64,000 bases of DNA from Nitrospira_E sp052156535 (GTDB lineage: Bacteria; Nitrospirota; Nitrospiria; Nitrospirales; UBA8639). The notes under the pieces are model-generated. The model ran no database searches and was not told the origin of the DNA. It saw only the letters and a program-made list of their open reading frames with translations. The DNA is taken from assembly GCF_052156535.1 (NCBI RefSeq), contig NZ_JBQKUP010000039.1:141981-205980 (forward strand). The letters are read 5' to 3'. A program made the position numbers and the translations under genes. Positions 14,762 through 23,895 of the stretch are shown here, in pieces (within the stretch, counting starts at the first letter, position 1; every line of letters begins with the position of its first letter).

Positions 14762-16939
14762 ATGACATTCCTCATTCTTATTCCCCTCCTTCCTCTGATG
14801 GCTGTTCTGGTTCTCGTGCTGGGGAAACCCTGGCTTGGAGAGCAAGGCCATAGGATCGGCATTCCTGCGATGGCTTTCTCATTTGTTTTTTCTGCCGTCG
14901 CGTTTGCTCGAGTCGCATCAGACGGGGCTTTCTCCATTCCACTCTACCGACTGTTCAAATCGGGAGACCTGGTTGTAGATTTGGGTCTCTACGTCGACCA
15001 GCTCACAGTCTTGCTTCTGCTCTTGGTGACCGGTGTGAGCAGCGTGGTGCATGTGTATGCGTCACGTTATATGATCGGCGATCCCCGGTATAACCGTTTC
15101 TTTGCGGTCATCGCGCTGTTTACGTTTTCGATGATCATGCTGGTTATGAGCAATAATCTGCTCATGTTGTTTGTGTTCTGGGAGATCATGGGAATTTGTT
15201 CTTACTTGTTAATTTCTCATTGGGGGGAGCGGCAATCATCTGCTCAGGCGGCGACCAAGGCCTTTCTCGTGAATTCGGTCGCGGATGTGGGCTTGGGCTT
15301 TGGAGTCATTCTGACCTATTCCACTTTTGGAACACTGGATATTCAGACGATTTTAGGGGAAGCCTCATCCATACAGGGAAACACCGTCAACCTGTTCGGC
15401 TGGCTAGGGCTGGACGTGCCCGTTCATATCCTCACGCTCATTACACTTTTTCTTTTCCTGGGAGCCATGGGAAAGTCCGCACAAGTGCCGTTCCATGTCT
15501 GGCTCCCCTTTGCCATGGAAGCGCCCACACCCGTTTCTGCGTTGATTCACGCCGCGACCATGGTGAATGCCGGCCCATTTTTGTTGGTTCGCATGAGTCC
15601 CCTCGTGATGCTTTCGCCAGAAGCCATGACCGTCATTGCATTGATCGGAGGGGTGACCGCACTTTTTGCAACCCTTGTCTCCCTGACTCAGGTGGATATT
15701 AAGCGCATGCTGGCGTTTTCCACCATCGGTCAAATCGGTTTCATGATCATGACCTGCGGAGTCGGAGCCTTTGTCGTCTCTATTTTTCATATGTTGGCCC
15801 ATGGATGTTTGAAAGGATTTTTATTTCTATCGACGGGAAATGCACTTCGTTCTGTTGGCTCCCATGGACATGTGTCTTCGTCGCATGTTCCTCATGGGTC
15901 ATCAATGCTTTCTATGGGGCCCTTAGTGTTAGGAGCTTTGCTGTTGGCCTGTCTTCCGCCGTTCCTCATCTTTTTCGGGCCGTATGAGCAATTGTGGATG
16001 ATTCAATCGGGATCCTCCGCCCAATGGACATTTTGGGTTTTGGGATTTCTGACGGTATTTTTTTCTGCCATGTATGTCATGCGTGGTGTCCTGGTCTTGT
16101 TTGGTCAACCGCATTCAATGGGTCATGGAGGTGGAATGGGGAGGCAGGCCATCCAGCCTCGTTTCTTTTCCCCCATCCACTTTCTGGGAATTTTGGCTGT
16201 CATTGGAATTATTGGAAGCCTGTTGCTGGTCTTATGGAGTTGGTTTTCGGAATTTCTGTCCCCTGTCGTGGGACATCGGATGGCTCAGATTCCAAAGGAA
16301 ACTTCGAGTGAGACCGGCTTGCAACTTCTTGTTGCATTTGCTGTGGCTGTTCTCGGTGTCGCGGTTGGGTACTTTTCCTTGACAAAATTTTCGGGTTCCT
16401 GGTTCCAACAATCGGAAATGAGCAAGCGATGGTATGTCCACTTTCTGAATAAATTGTATTTCGATGAAATATATGAAGCGTATGTTGTGGTGCCCACTCT
16501 CCGGTTGGCCCGCTGGCTATGGCGGGTTGTCGACCGGAATGTGTTTGACGCCCTGATCATGGGAATCGCAAATGTGTCGGTGTTGGCGGCGAAGTGGATG
16601 TGGCGGGTGGTGGACCTTCGGGGAATTGACGGGCTGGTCGTAGGTTTGGGACGGAATAGCGTAGGAATAGCCGGTTGGCTCTGGCGGGTGGTGGACCTTC
16701 GCGGCGTCGATCGGGTCGTCGTGGGTATCGGCCAACGGAGCCTAGGTATCGCCAATTGGCTATGGAAAAGAATCGAGATCAAGGTTCTCGACAAGAATGT
16801 GGTTCGTGCCGGGAATCAAGCCGCGAGTACAGGGAATATGATGCAGGAACTAGAACCTCGCACATTACAGCACCATTTACTGGTCATGATTTTCTGGCTG
16901 ATTGTGGGGATTGGGTTGTTGTTTTGGTTTGTCATGTGA
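14762..16939 (+). CDS. NuoL-like proton pump (candidate DabB/MpsA) with four C-terminal 27-residue repeats
   Basis: The 725-residue protein has the NuoL core: Glu141 in FVFWEIMGICSYLLISHW, a lysine at 238 in GAMGKSAQVPFHVWLP, AMEAPTPVSALIHAATMVNAG, and the second half with IKRMLAFSTIGQIGFM. The C-terminal part (after KLYFDEIYEAYVV) carries four consecutive 27-residue units, each starting W-x-W-R-V-V-D. Ordinary NuoL proteins have about one such element before the last helix. NuoL-like proteins pair with DUF2309 as DabB/MpsA, or pump protons in complex I. No hydrophilic complex I genes lie nearby, so a role with DabA or the Mrp module is favoured. Thirty bases separate it from mrpD, indicating one operon. 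Confidence 0.88.
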   Translation: MTFLILIPLLPLMAVLVLVLGKPWLGEQGHRIGIPAMAFSFVFSAVAFARVASDGAFSIPLYRLFKSGDLVVDLGLYVDQLTVLLLLLVTGVSSVVHVYASRYMIGDPRYNRFFAVIALFTFSMIMLVMSNNLLMLFVFWEIMGICSYLLISHWGERQSSAQAATKAFLVNSVADVGLGFGVILTYSTFGTLDIQTILGEASSIQGNTVNLFGWLGLDVPVHILTLITLFLFLGAMGKSAQVPFHVWLPFAMEAPTPVSALIHAATMVNAGPFLLVRMSPLVMLSPEAMTVIALIGGVTALFATLVSLTQVDIKRMLAFSTIGQIGFMIMTCGVGAFVVSIFHMLAHGCLKGFLFLSTGNALRSVGSHGHVSSSHVPHGSSMLSMGPLVLGALLLACLPPFLIFFGPYEQLWMIQSGSSAQWTFWVLGFLTVFFSAMYVMRGVLVLFGQPHSMGHGGGMGRQAIQPRFFSPIHFLGILAVIGIIGSLLLVLWSWFSEFLSPVVGHRMAQIPKETSSETGLQLLVAFAVAVLGVAVGYFSLTKFSGSWFQQSEMSKRWYVHFLNKLYFDEIYEAYVVVPTLRLARWLWRVVDRNVFDALIMGIANVSVLAAKWMWRVVDLRGIDGLVVGLGRNSVGIAGWLWRVVDLRGVDRVVVGIGQRSLGIANWLWKRIEIKVLDKNVVRAGNQAASTGNMMQELEPRTLQHHLLVMIFWLIVGIGLLFWFVM
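16508..16831 (+). repeat. four tandem 81-bp units encoding 27-residue amphipathic repeats in the NuoL-like gene
   Basis: The units are 16508-16588, 16589-16669, 16670-16750 and 16751-16831. Encoded starts are ARWLWRVVD, AKWMWRVVD, AGWLWRVVD and ANWLWKRIE, each followed by a (V/I/L)D-x-x-(V/I) turn and a Gly/Ile helix. Units two and three are the most alike (RVVDLRG(I/V)D in both), while the outer units have diverged. This fits internal duplication of the piece that precedes the terminal helix in normal NuoL. Confidence 0.85.
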
Positions 16940-17074
16940 TTCCACCGGTAGCTTGTCAGTGATTATTGGGAAACGAACACGATACGGCAATTCAAAATCG
17001 GAGTGTGTGAAAAACGAGAGGGCGTCTTTCATGTCCTGGATGTACCATGACCGGCATGTCATGAAGGGGAGACT

Positions 17075-18583
17075 ATGAATACAATCTTCACTGAACATCT
17101 GTTGAGTATCATGATTGCGATGCCGTTTTTGGGCATTGGGATCATTGCCTGTATTCAGGATCAGGAATGGATTCGGCGTGTGGCTCTGGGGTGTACGCTG
17201 GGTGACGCTGTTCTTGCACTTGTGCTGCTGAGAGAATTTGATTTTTCCACTCAAAGCATGCAATTCGTGGAGCGGATGGCATGGATGCCGACCTTTAATA
17301 TTCAATATGCTGTCGGAGTGGATGGAATTAGTCTTCTTCTGGTTTTACTTACGACTTTGCTCTGTCCCTTTTGCGTCCTCTGCTCCTGGCAATCAATTAC
17401 CACCCGTGTACGCTCCTTTATGGCGATGATTCTGTTGGTCGAAGGGGCCATGATTGTGGTGTTTACCGCTCTGGACCTGTTTTTGTTTTTTATGTTGTGG
17501 GAAGTCACGATGATTCCCATGTATTTCATGATCATTCTCTGGGGTGGGCCCCAACGCATAGCGGCCGGCATCAAATTCGTCTTGTACAGTTTGTCAGGAA
17601 GCCTGATTTTACTCTTGGCGATACTCGGGTTGTACGTGGAAGGGGGGCGGACATTCGATATTTTAGCGTTGGCGGAGAACACCTATTCCCCCGACGCCCA
17701 GTTTTGGATATTTCTGGCATTCTTCCTAGCCTTTGCCATTAAATTACCCATGTTGCCCTTTCACACCTGGCTACCGGATGCCCATTCCGAAGCTCCCACG
17801 GCTGGAAGCGTTCTTTTGGCAGGAGTGCTGTTAAAAATGGGTGGATATGGATTTTTACGATTTTGTCTCCCCATGTTTCCTGAAGCCTCAGTGACCTTTG
17901 CCCCGTTTATCTTGTGGTTATCAGTGGCGGCTATTGTGTATGGAGGATATATGGCCTTGGCCCAGTCTGACCTGAAAAAGCTTGTGGCCTACTCGTCCAT
18001 TTCGCATATGGGATTCGTGACACTGGGAATTTTCGTGTTCAATAACCATGGTATTCAAGGAGCCATCTTGCAGATGGTGAACCATGGGATTACTACAGGA
18101 GCCCTCTTTTTGGCTGTCGGGCAATTGTATGATCGGACCCATAGCCGGTCGATTCAGGATTATGGAGGATTGCAAAAATCGATGCCCCGGTTTGTGGCAC
18201 TTTTTTGTCTGTTTTCGGTGGCATCCTTTGGACTGCCTGGCACGTGTAATTTTATTGGAGAATTTTTGGTCTTGGTCGGAACGTCTTTTGAAAGCTATTT
18301 CAAGGTGTTGTGGGCCATGGGGGGCATTGTCCTCGCTGCTGCCTATATGCTCTGGATGCTCCAACGGGTGGTGTTGGGTCAACCAAAAAATTCGACCATT
18401 GCACAACTATCGGATCTGAATATGCGAGAGTTGGTGACGGTGATCCCTCTTGCGGTTTTAATCTTGGGGATCGGCTTGTACCCGTCACCACTCATGGAAA
18501 TGATGGATTCGAGCGTCACGCACTTGGCTCAGCATATGGCACAGTACCAGGTGGGGATAATCCACGAGGTGTCCCTTCGGTGA
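17075..18583 (+). CDS. NuoM-like proton pump
   Basis: The 502-residue membrane protein is a close NuoM/NdhD-type subunit: QYAVGVDGISLLLVLLTT near residue 80, Glu143 in FFMLWEVTMIPMYFMI, and the lysine helix AFAIKLPMLPFHTWLPDAHSEAPTAGSVLLAG. KKLVAYSSISHMGFV and TCNFIGEFLVLVG follow. It lies 135 bases after the NuoL-like gene, so it may share that operon or have its own promoter. With MrpD and the NuoL-like protein it gives three large ion-pump subunits in one locus without any quinone- or NADH-binding module. Confidence 0.88.
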   Translation: MNTIFTEHLLSIMIAMPFLGIGIIACIQDQEWIRRVALGCTLGDAVLALVLLREFDFSTQSMQFVERMAWMPTFNIQYAVGVDGISLLLVLLTTLLCPFCVLCSWQSITTRVRSFMAMILLVEGAMIVVFTALDLFLFFMLWEVTMIPMYFMIILWGGPQRIAAGIKFVLYSLSGSLILLLAILGLYVEGGRTFDILALAENTYSPDAQFWIFLAFFLAFAIKLPMLPFHTWLPDAHSEAPTAGSVLLAGVLLKMGGYGFLRFCLPMFPEASVTFAPFILWLSVAAIVYGGYMALAQSDLKKLVAYSSISHMGFVTLGIFVFNNHGIQGAILQMVNHGITTGALFLAVGQLYDRTHSRSIQDYGGLQKSMPRFVALFCLFSVASFGLPGTCNFIGEFLVLVGTSFESYFKVLWAMGGIVLAAAYMLWMLQRVVLGQPKNSTIAQLSDLNMRELVTVIPLAVLILGIGLYPSPLMEMMDSSVTHLAQHMAQYQVGIIHEVSLR

Positions 18584-19051
18584 GGGACGAAGCCGGTAAT
18601 CGTGATAAAGACGATAGTTTCCGATGAACCATGGCTTGGACAGCTCTCGGTTGGTGAGCACGAGAGATAACGATTAAACCTCTCCCATTCCCAATACCCC
18701 TCCGCGCCAACATTTTCTCCTTTCATCTTTCCCCATTGATCCCCTGCGAATTGAAACAGTGTCGGTGGTGCTCCTTGGGGATATTAACAGGTCATTCTGA
18801 CCTCTTTGAGCAGCTTCTTCCTTGTTCCTGCAGGTTTTCTCAAGTGTCCTATCCAGAATGCCGAGAATAATCTTCACTGCTCTCTCTGGTGGCGGAAGCC
18901 TTCCCGGTCACTAAGGTTGGCCATGGCACCCAGAAGAGAAGATTGAAGCCATATAGGCCCAAAGTTACCAACCAGTCTTGAATGCTCAGGTGTCATTGAT
19001 AGTAGAGAACCTGAGGTGAGGAGAGGCGGTAAACGTGAAGGAGCAGGCACT
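18584..19051. other. intergenic region before the OmpA-like gene
   Basis: The 468 bases contain only short overlapping frames with no ribosome sites or family resemblance, and no convincing terminator or tRNA. The region presumably holds the end of the Mrp/Nuo transcript and the promoter of the lipoprotein gene at 19052. Confidence 0.5.
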
Positions 19052-20131
19052 ATGAAACTGGGGAACACTTTACTTGTGGCAGTGGCATGTACCGTGGTGG
19101 TCGGGTGTGTGAGTCAACAATCACATGAACGTGCCCTCCAAGAATACGAAAAAAATCATGAGTCCACGATAGCGGAACTTGAACGCTTGCAGCAGGCTGT
19201 TGAAGAGAAGCAAACTGAAGTCCTGCAGCTTCAAGAAACCAAGACGGCTCTTGAGCATACCGTTGAAGTGCAAGATCAAATGAAGGAAGAAGAATTAGCC
19301 GCCGTCCAACAAGAAGTGGAAGCATTGTATACGGAAATTCGAAAACTCGTAAACTCGGAAGGAGCCGGTTCTTTGACCGATCCACTTTTTGGAGGAGAGC
19401 CGGTGGATTTTCACGATTTGGCAGCCGCCCTCACAAAGGTCAGGTCGGGTTTAGATGGGCAAATCCGACAGATGTCTCACCTTCGTGAACAGAATGGTCA
19501 GTTGGAAAAAGAGCTTTTGGGGTTGGAGGCCCGGCTCAAAGAAGTGGAGCGTTTAAAACATGAATTGGAATTGGTCCGAAAAGCTCGGGAGGCTCAGGAA
19601 GCGCAACTGGAGAAGGTCAAATATGAAGTTCTCACAGTCGGAGAGGAGATAGATCGCATTACCAAGGCGCTTGAGGACAAATTTGGCAACAGTCTGGTGG
19701 TGACCCAACATCATGATCGATTAGTCCTGACCATGCTGGGACAAGTCCTGTTTGAATCGGGTGAAGCAGATTTGACCCCTCTGGGCCTCAGGATAATGAA
19801 GCAGGTGGGCCAGGTGTTAGCGACCGTGCCGGGAAAAAATATTCAAGTGGAAGGTCACACGGACAACCACCGTATCTATGGACAACTACAAAAACAGTAC
19901 CCCACTAATTGGGAACTTTCAACCGCCCGCGCCACGACAGTGTTACGGTATCTGATTGAACAAACCGGAATGGATCCAAAACAATTTTCAGCGACGGGCT
20001 ATGCTGATATGCGACCGGTGATGACGAATGAGACCGAAGAGGGAAGAGCTCAAAATCGTCGTGTGGAAATTGTCCTCTATCCGGAACGAGTGATTCAGGG
20101 CAATGAAACTGTGGCGACACTCGCCCCGTAA
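19052..20131 (+). CDS. OmpA/MotB-domain lipoprotein with long coiled coil
   Basis: ATG 19052 is chosen because AAGGAG lies nine bases upstream and it yields a lipoprotein signal (VACTVVVGC, lipobox cysteine near residue 19). A coiled coil rich in Glu, Gln and Leu follows (about residues 25-210). The C-terminal OmpA-like peptidoglycan-binding domain has VEGHTDNHRI, NWELSTARATTVLRYL, GYADMRP and QNRRVEIV. It would sit in the outer membrane or periplasm and tie the envelope to peptidoglycan. Its place between the pump cluster and nhaB may be incidental. Confidence 0.88.
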   Translation: MKLGNTLLVAVACTVVVGCVSQQSHERALQEYEKNHESTIAELERLQQAVEEKQTEVLQLQETKTALEHTVEVQDQMKEEELAAVQQEVEALYTEIRKLVNSEGAGSLTDPLFGGEPVDFHDLAAALTKVRSGLDGQIRQMSHLREQNGQLEKELLGLEARLKEVERLKHELELVRKAREAQEAQLEKVKYEVLTVGEEIDRITKALEDKFGNSLVVTQHHDRLVLTMLGQVLFESGEADLTPLGLRIMKQVGQVLATVPGKNIQVEGHTDNHRIYGQLQKQYPTNWELSTARATTVLRYLIEQTGMDPKQFSATGYADMRPVMTNETEEGRAQNRRVEIVLYPERVIQGNETVATLAP

Positions 20132-20142
20132 TAAGGGGCGAG
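20120..20142 (+). terminator. hairpin overlapping the OmpA-like stop codon
   Basis: CTCGCCCC (20120-20127) pairs with GGGGCGAG (20135-20142); the stop codon TAA lies in the loop. There is no T-tract, so this is a weak terminator or 3' stabilising hairpin rather than a classical terminator. Confidence 0.4.
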
Positions 20143-20272
20143 GGCGACAACAAACAATTTGGCTTCAGAAGTGATTCACCATTTCATTCCTCTCTTGTAT
20201 CGAGCCATGCGTCAACCTTGCTGCAGAGATGCCGTTTCTTTTCCCTATCCTATTATCTGACTTCTCCAATCA

Positions 20273-21865
20273 TTAATGTGCCGGCGGTTCTGTGGGATTG
20301 CCCGGGATACTTAAGCTATGGTGTTGGATGAGTCCGGTCTCGTATAAATATGCTGTCGTCGGATCCAACAAAAAATACACGGAAAACAGGCCGACACTTG
20401 CCATGGTCAACGTATAGGGAAGTGCCATCCATACCATTTTTCCATAGGATAAGCGGATAACTGGAGCCAGTGAGGAGGTTAATAAAAATAAAAATGCGGC
20501 TTGTCCGTTAGGGGTTGCCACACTGGGGATATTCGTGCCGGTATTAATGGCAACGGCCAAAAGGTCAAATTGGTCGCGGGTAATGGTTCCCGCCTGGAAG
20601 GCACGGAGCACTTCCTGAATGTAAACCGTCGCAACAAAGACGTTGTCACTGATAGCCGAAAGAATACCATTGGCCAGATAAAACATGCCGATTTGATGAG
20701 ATCCTTGCAAACTTAATCCATACCCGATGATGCCGGAAAACAGATTCTGATCCTGGATGACCGCTACAATGGCGAAAAAGACGACGAGGAGAGCCGTGAA
20801 AGGAAGCGCTTCCTTAAACGCCTCTCCAAGTTGATGCTCTTCGATAATCCCGTTAAAGGCGGTAATAAATACGATCACCGTGAGTCCAATGATTCCCACC
20901 TCCGCCAGGTGAAAGGCTAAAGCAACAATCAGCCAAATGCCGGCAATCGCTTGAATAATAAGCTTGGCCGTGTCCCCGGAATCCCGTCGGTTCTGTTGTT
21001 CAGTTTCGAATTCCACCAAAATGAGGCGAACGGGGTCCGGGAGTTGAAAGCCATAATCAAACCATCGTATTTTTTCAACAAACATACAGGTGAACAATCC
21101 CGTGGCTAAAACTGGAAGTGTCACAGGGGCCATGCGCAAAAAGAACTCCATAAATTCCCAGCCCGCCTTGTCGGCGATCAATAAATTTTGGGGTTCCCCC
21201 ACGAGAGTACAGACTCCGCCCAATGCTGTTCCCACCGCTCCATGCATTAATAAATTTCGAAGAAATCCTCGGAAGTTGTCTAAATTTTCCCGGTGAAGCG
21301 AGCCGATTTCATGATCGCTTGTCGAATCATGAGAGGTTTGAGACGATTTGCCAGATGCCACCCGGTGGTAAATGTTATAAAAACCTAAGGCGACGGCAAT
21401 GATGACGGCCGTGACCGTCAAGGCATCGAGAAATGCCGAAAGGAAGGCACCCATGATGGAAAACAAGAGTCCCAACAAAATTTTTGAACGGACGCCTAAT
21501 AAAATTTTTGTAAACAGAAACAAGAGCAAATCTTTCATGAAGTAAATCCCGGCCACCATGAAAATCAATAACAGGATCACCTGAAAATTATTGAGCGCTT
21601 CATGATAGACCGTAGCGGGTGTCGTCATTCCCAATAGGACGGCTTCAAGTGCGAGCAAGCCACCGGGTTGTAGCGGATAACTTTTGAGAGCCAGAGCCAG
21701 CGTAAAAATAAACTCCAGGATGAGGACCCATCCGGTGTAAAACGACCCAATGCTCATCAATAAGATGGGATTGAGGATTAAAAATCCAAGAATGGTCAGC
21801 TTGTACCAGGTTGGAGTGTGGTTCAGGAAATTCTGTATGAGCGCTTGAGGGACTGTTGTCTTCAT
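20273..21865 (-). CDS. nhaB: NhaB-family Na+/H+ antiporter
   Basis: The 530-residue polytopic protein closely matches E. coli NhaB (513 residues) from the N-terminus: ALIQNFL, WYKLTILGFLILNP, FIFTLALALKSYPLQPGGLLALEA, then MVAGIYFMKDLLLF, AFLSAFLDALTVTAVII and GFYNIYHRVASG. A later segment (VGEPQNLLIADKAGWEF, TLPVLATGLFTC) is also typical. NhaB exports Na+ in exchange for H+ at the inner membrane. Its position beside the BicA-like SulP gene and the Mrp module suggests a role in recycling Na+ brought in with bicarbonate (inference). It is convergent with the OmpA-like gene. Confidence 0.93.
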   Translation of the reverse strand: MKTTVPQALIQNFLNHTPTWYKLTILGFLILNPILLMSIGSFYTGWVLILEFIFTLALALKSYPLQPGGLLALEAVLLGMTTPATVYHEALNNFQVILLLIFMVAGIYFMKDLLLFLFTKILLGVRSKILLGLLFSIMGAFLSAFLDALTVTAVIIAVALGFYNIYHRVASGKSSQTSHDSTSDHEIGSLHRENLDNFRGFLRNLLMHGAVGTALGGVCTLVGEPQNLLIADKAGWEFMEFFLRMAPVTLPVLATGLFTCMFVEKIRWFDYGFQLPDPVRLILVEFETEQQNRRDSGDTAKLIIQAIAGIWLIVALAFHLAEVGIIGLTVIVFITAFNGIIEEHQLGEAFKEALPFTALLVVFFAIVAVIQDQNLFSGIIGYGLSLQGSHQIGMFYLANGILSAISDNVFVATVYIQEVLRAFQAGTITRDQFDLLAVAINTGTNIPSVATPNGQAAFLFLLTSSLAPVIRLSYGKMVWMALPYTLTMASVGLFSVYFLLDPTTAYLYETGLIQHHSLSIPGNPTEPPAH

Positions 21866-22063
21866 TTCAGTTGGGTAACCTTTCGGACCGATGGTTCCAG
21901 ATAGAGTCTGACTGATTAAACCAATACTACTAGGCCCAATACACTGATTGGTGATCTTTCTCGCATCCAGGCCTTTAAAGGAGTGGGTGCAGGGCCGAGT
22001 TTCTCAGCTCCACTATGAATGCTTTTTCAGAAACAGAGAAGGCTATGTATCAAAAAACATACC

Positions 22064-23773
22064 TCATGAAAGTTCTGGATGTTTGGATTGAATTTCTGTG
22101 GGAGCGACATCGTACGGATGAGTGGATCCGCCTATATGAGCGGCGTGGCGTAATGCATCCAACCGAAGAGGGTATCGATGCTCAGGTGGGACCTGATCGA
22201 GCACCCCGAGTCCTTTGAGAACTCGAGCGACTCCCGGACGCATACCCACGAAAAAGACATCCTGCTGATGAGTTTTCACCATCACCAGCATGTCTTCGAT
22301 GGCTAATGCAGCGGTTCCGTCGATGGAAGGTACCGATGTGAGATCGAGAACCACGCTTGAAAAGGTATTGAAACTTTTCACCGATTCTAATCGACGAACC
22401 ATGTCTTTAGCTGATCCGAAGCTCATCGGCCCATTCACATGAATCATGATAATGCGCTCACGGTTTCGGTCCAGGATGCGTTGCTCCTCTTTCGACAGCG
22501 GTGTTTCTTTCGAGGTACCCGTGATCACACTGAGATTTTCAAGTTCCAGATCGGCCATTCGCTTCACGAACATCACGCTGGCCAGTACTACGCCAATGCC
22601 CACCGCCGTGATGAGGTCGATCAACACCGTGACCAACAAGACTACGATCATCACCAGAACCTCGGTTCGTGGAGCTTGCGCCATATGTTTCAGAAATCGC
22701 CAATCAATAATATCGAATCCGACCTTGATAAGCAGACCGGCGAGGACCGCAAGTGGAATTTTTTCGGCCAGAGGTCCTAAGCCAAGCAGGGTGCCGAGAA
22801 GGACAACTGCCATAAACATGCCAGAGAGAGGTGTGCGGCCTCCGGTTCGAATGTTTGCCACGGATCGCATAGTAGCGCCGGCTCCAGGAAGGCCTCCGAA
22901 AAACCCCGCAGCCATATTGCCAATGCCCTGGCCGATCAGTTCCCGGTTGGAGTCATGTTGGGTCCGTGTCATGTTGTCACACACGAGAGATGTCAGTAGG
23001 CTGTCAATTGTTCCCAATAATGCCAGGACGAGGGCTTCTTCGACCATTACGACGAGAGCATTGGTATGCATGGTCGGCCAAATCGGCGTGGGAAATCCTG
23101 TAGGAATATCTCCGATAACCGGAAGAGTTGGAAAGAACATCTCAGCGACCATCGTTCCAACGATGAGAGCCAACAACACCGGGGGAAGGCGTTTGCCGAT
23201 AGAGGCGGGAGTGAGATAGACAATGGCCAATGTGAGAGACCCCACCAACATGGCGGGGAGAGAAAATGATGCGAGGTACTCAGGCATGGCCATGAGGTTG
23301 GCCACGACTTTGGACTTCGCTTCCAAACCGAGAAAGGGGGCAACCTGAAGAATGAGAATAATTCCTCCGATGCCGCTCATGAATCCTGAAATGACCGGAT
23401 AGGGGACCAAGGTGATATACCGACCAAACCCCATCAGTCCAAATAAGACTTGAAAAACCCCGCCGAGGATGACAGCCGTAAATGCCAATGCCGGTTCATC
23501 GGCAAAGTTCAAGATGATGCCGGCCATCACCACGGTCATTGGACCGGTCGGTCCTGAGGCCTGTGCAGGAGTCCCGCCGAAGAGGGCTGCGAAAAACCCC
23601 ACAAAAATAGCTCCATACAGACCGGCAATGGCCCCGAGTCCGGATGTCACTCCGAAGGCCAAGGCTAACGGTAAGGCCACGACCGCGGCCACTAAACCAC
23701 CATACAGGTCTCCCCGTATGTTATTGAAATGAAGACCATTAACCCATGAAAGCACTGGAGAAGTAGCAGCCAT
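22064..23773 (-). CDS. SulP-family transporter with STAS domain, BicA-like (probable Na+-dependent bicarbonate uptake)
   Basis: The 569-residue protein resembles cyanobacterial BicA in length and in many segments: NNIRGDLYGGLVAAVVALPLALAFGV, GFFAALFGGTPAQASGPTGPMTVVM, PYPVISGFMSGIGGIILILQ, and TIDSLLTSLVCDNMTRTQHDSNRELIGQG. The Asp and Thr of the I-D-x-L-L-T motif, reported as Na+ ligands in BicA, are present. A C-terminal STAS domain (about residues 435-545) follows. SulP proteins also carry sulfate, so the substrate is inferred from BicA resemblance and from DabA nearby. It lies upstream of nhaB on the same strand with a 198-base gap. Confidence 0.88.
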   Translation of the reverse strand: MAATSPVLSWVNGLHFNNIRGDLYGGLVAAVVALPLALAFGVTSGLGAIAGLYGAIFVGFFAALFGGTPAQASGPTGPMTVVMAGIILNFADEPALAFTAVILGGVFQVLFGLMGFGRYITLVPYPVISGFMSGIGGIILILQVAPFLGLEAKSKVVANLMAMPEYLASFSLPAMLVGSLTLAIVYLTPASIGKRLPPVLLALIVGTMVAEMFFPTLPVIGDIPTGFPTPIWPTMHTNALVVMVEEALVLALLGTIDSLLTSLVCDNMTRTQHDSNRELIGQGIGNMAAGFFGGLPGAGATMRSVANIRTGGRTPLSGMFMAVVLLGTLLGLGPLAEKIPLAVLAGLLIKVGFDIIDWRFLKHMAQAPRTEVLVMIVVLLVTVLIDLITAVGIGVVLASVMFVKRMADLELENLSVITGTSKETPLSKEEQRILDRNRERIIMIHVNGPMSFGSAKDMVRRLESVKSFNTFSSVVLDLTSVPSIDGTAALAIEDMLVMVKTHQQDVFFVGMRPGVARVLKGLGVLDQVPPEHRYPLRLDALRHAAHIGGSTHPYDVAPTEIQSKHPELS

Positions 23774-23895
23774 TTTTCAGGAGGGAGGCGGTAGATTCGA
23801 ATGATAGGTCACAAAAGCTGCCAGGAAAAGATACCCCACGTGCATGGCGTTGGTTACCAATCAATCAGGCCGAAATTAATTGACGAGACCATCGA

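Noticed and set aside
10862..18583. Complex I (nuo) operon
   Set aside because: Only antiporter-like membrane subunits are present; there are no NuoB, C, D, E, F, G, H or I genes, and the order matches Mbh/Mrp.
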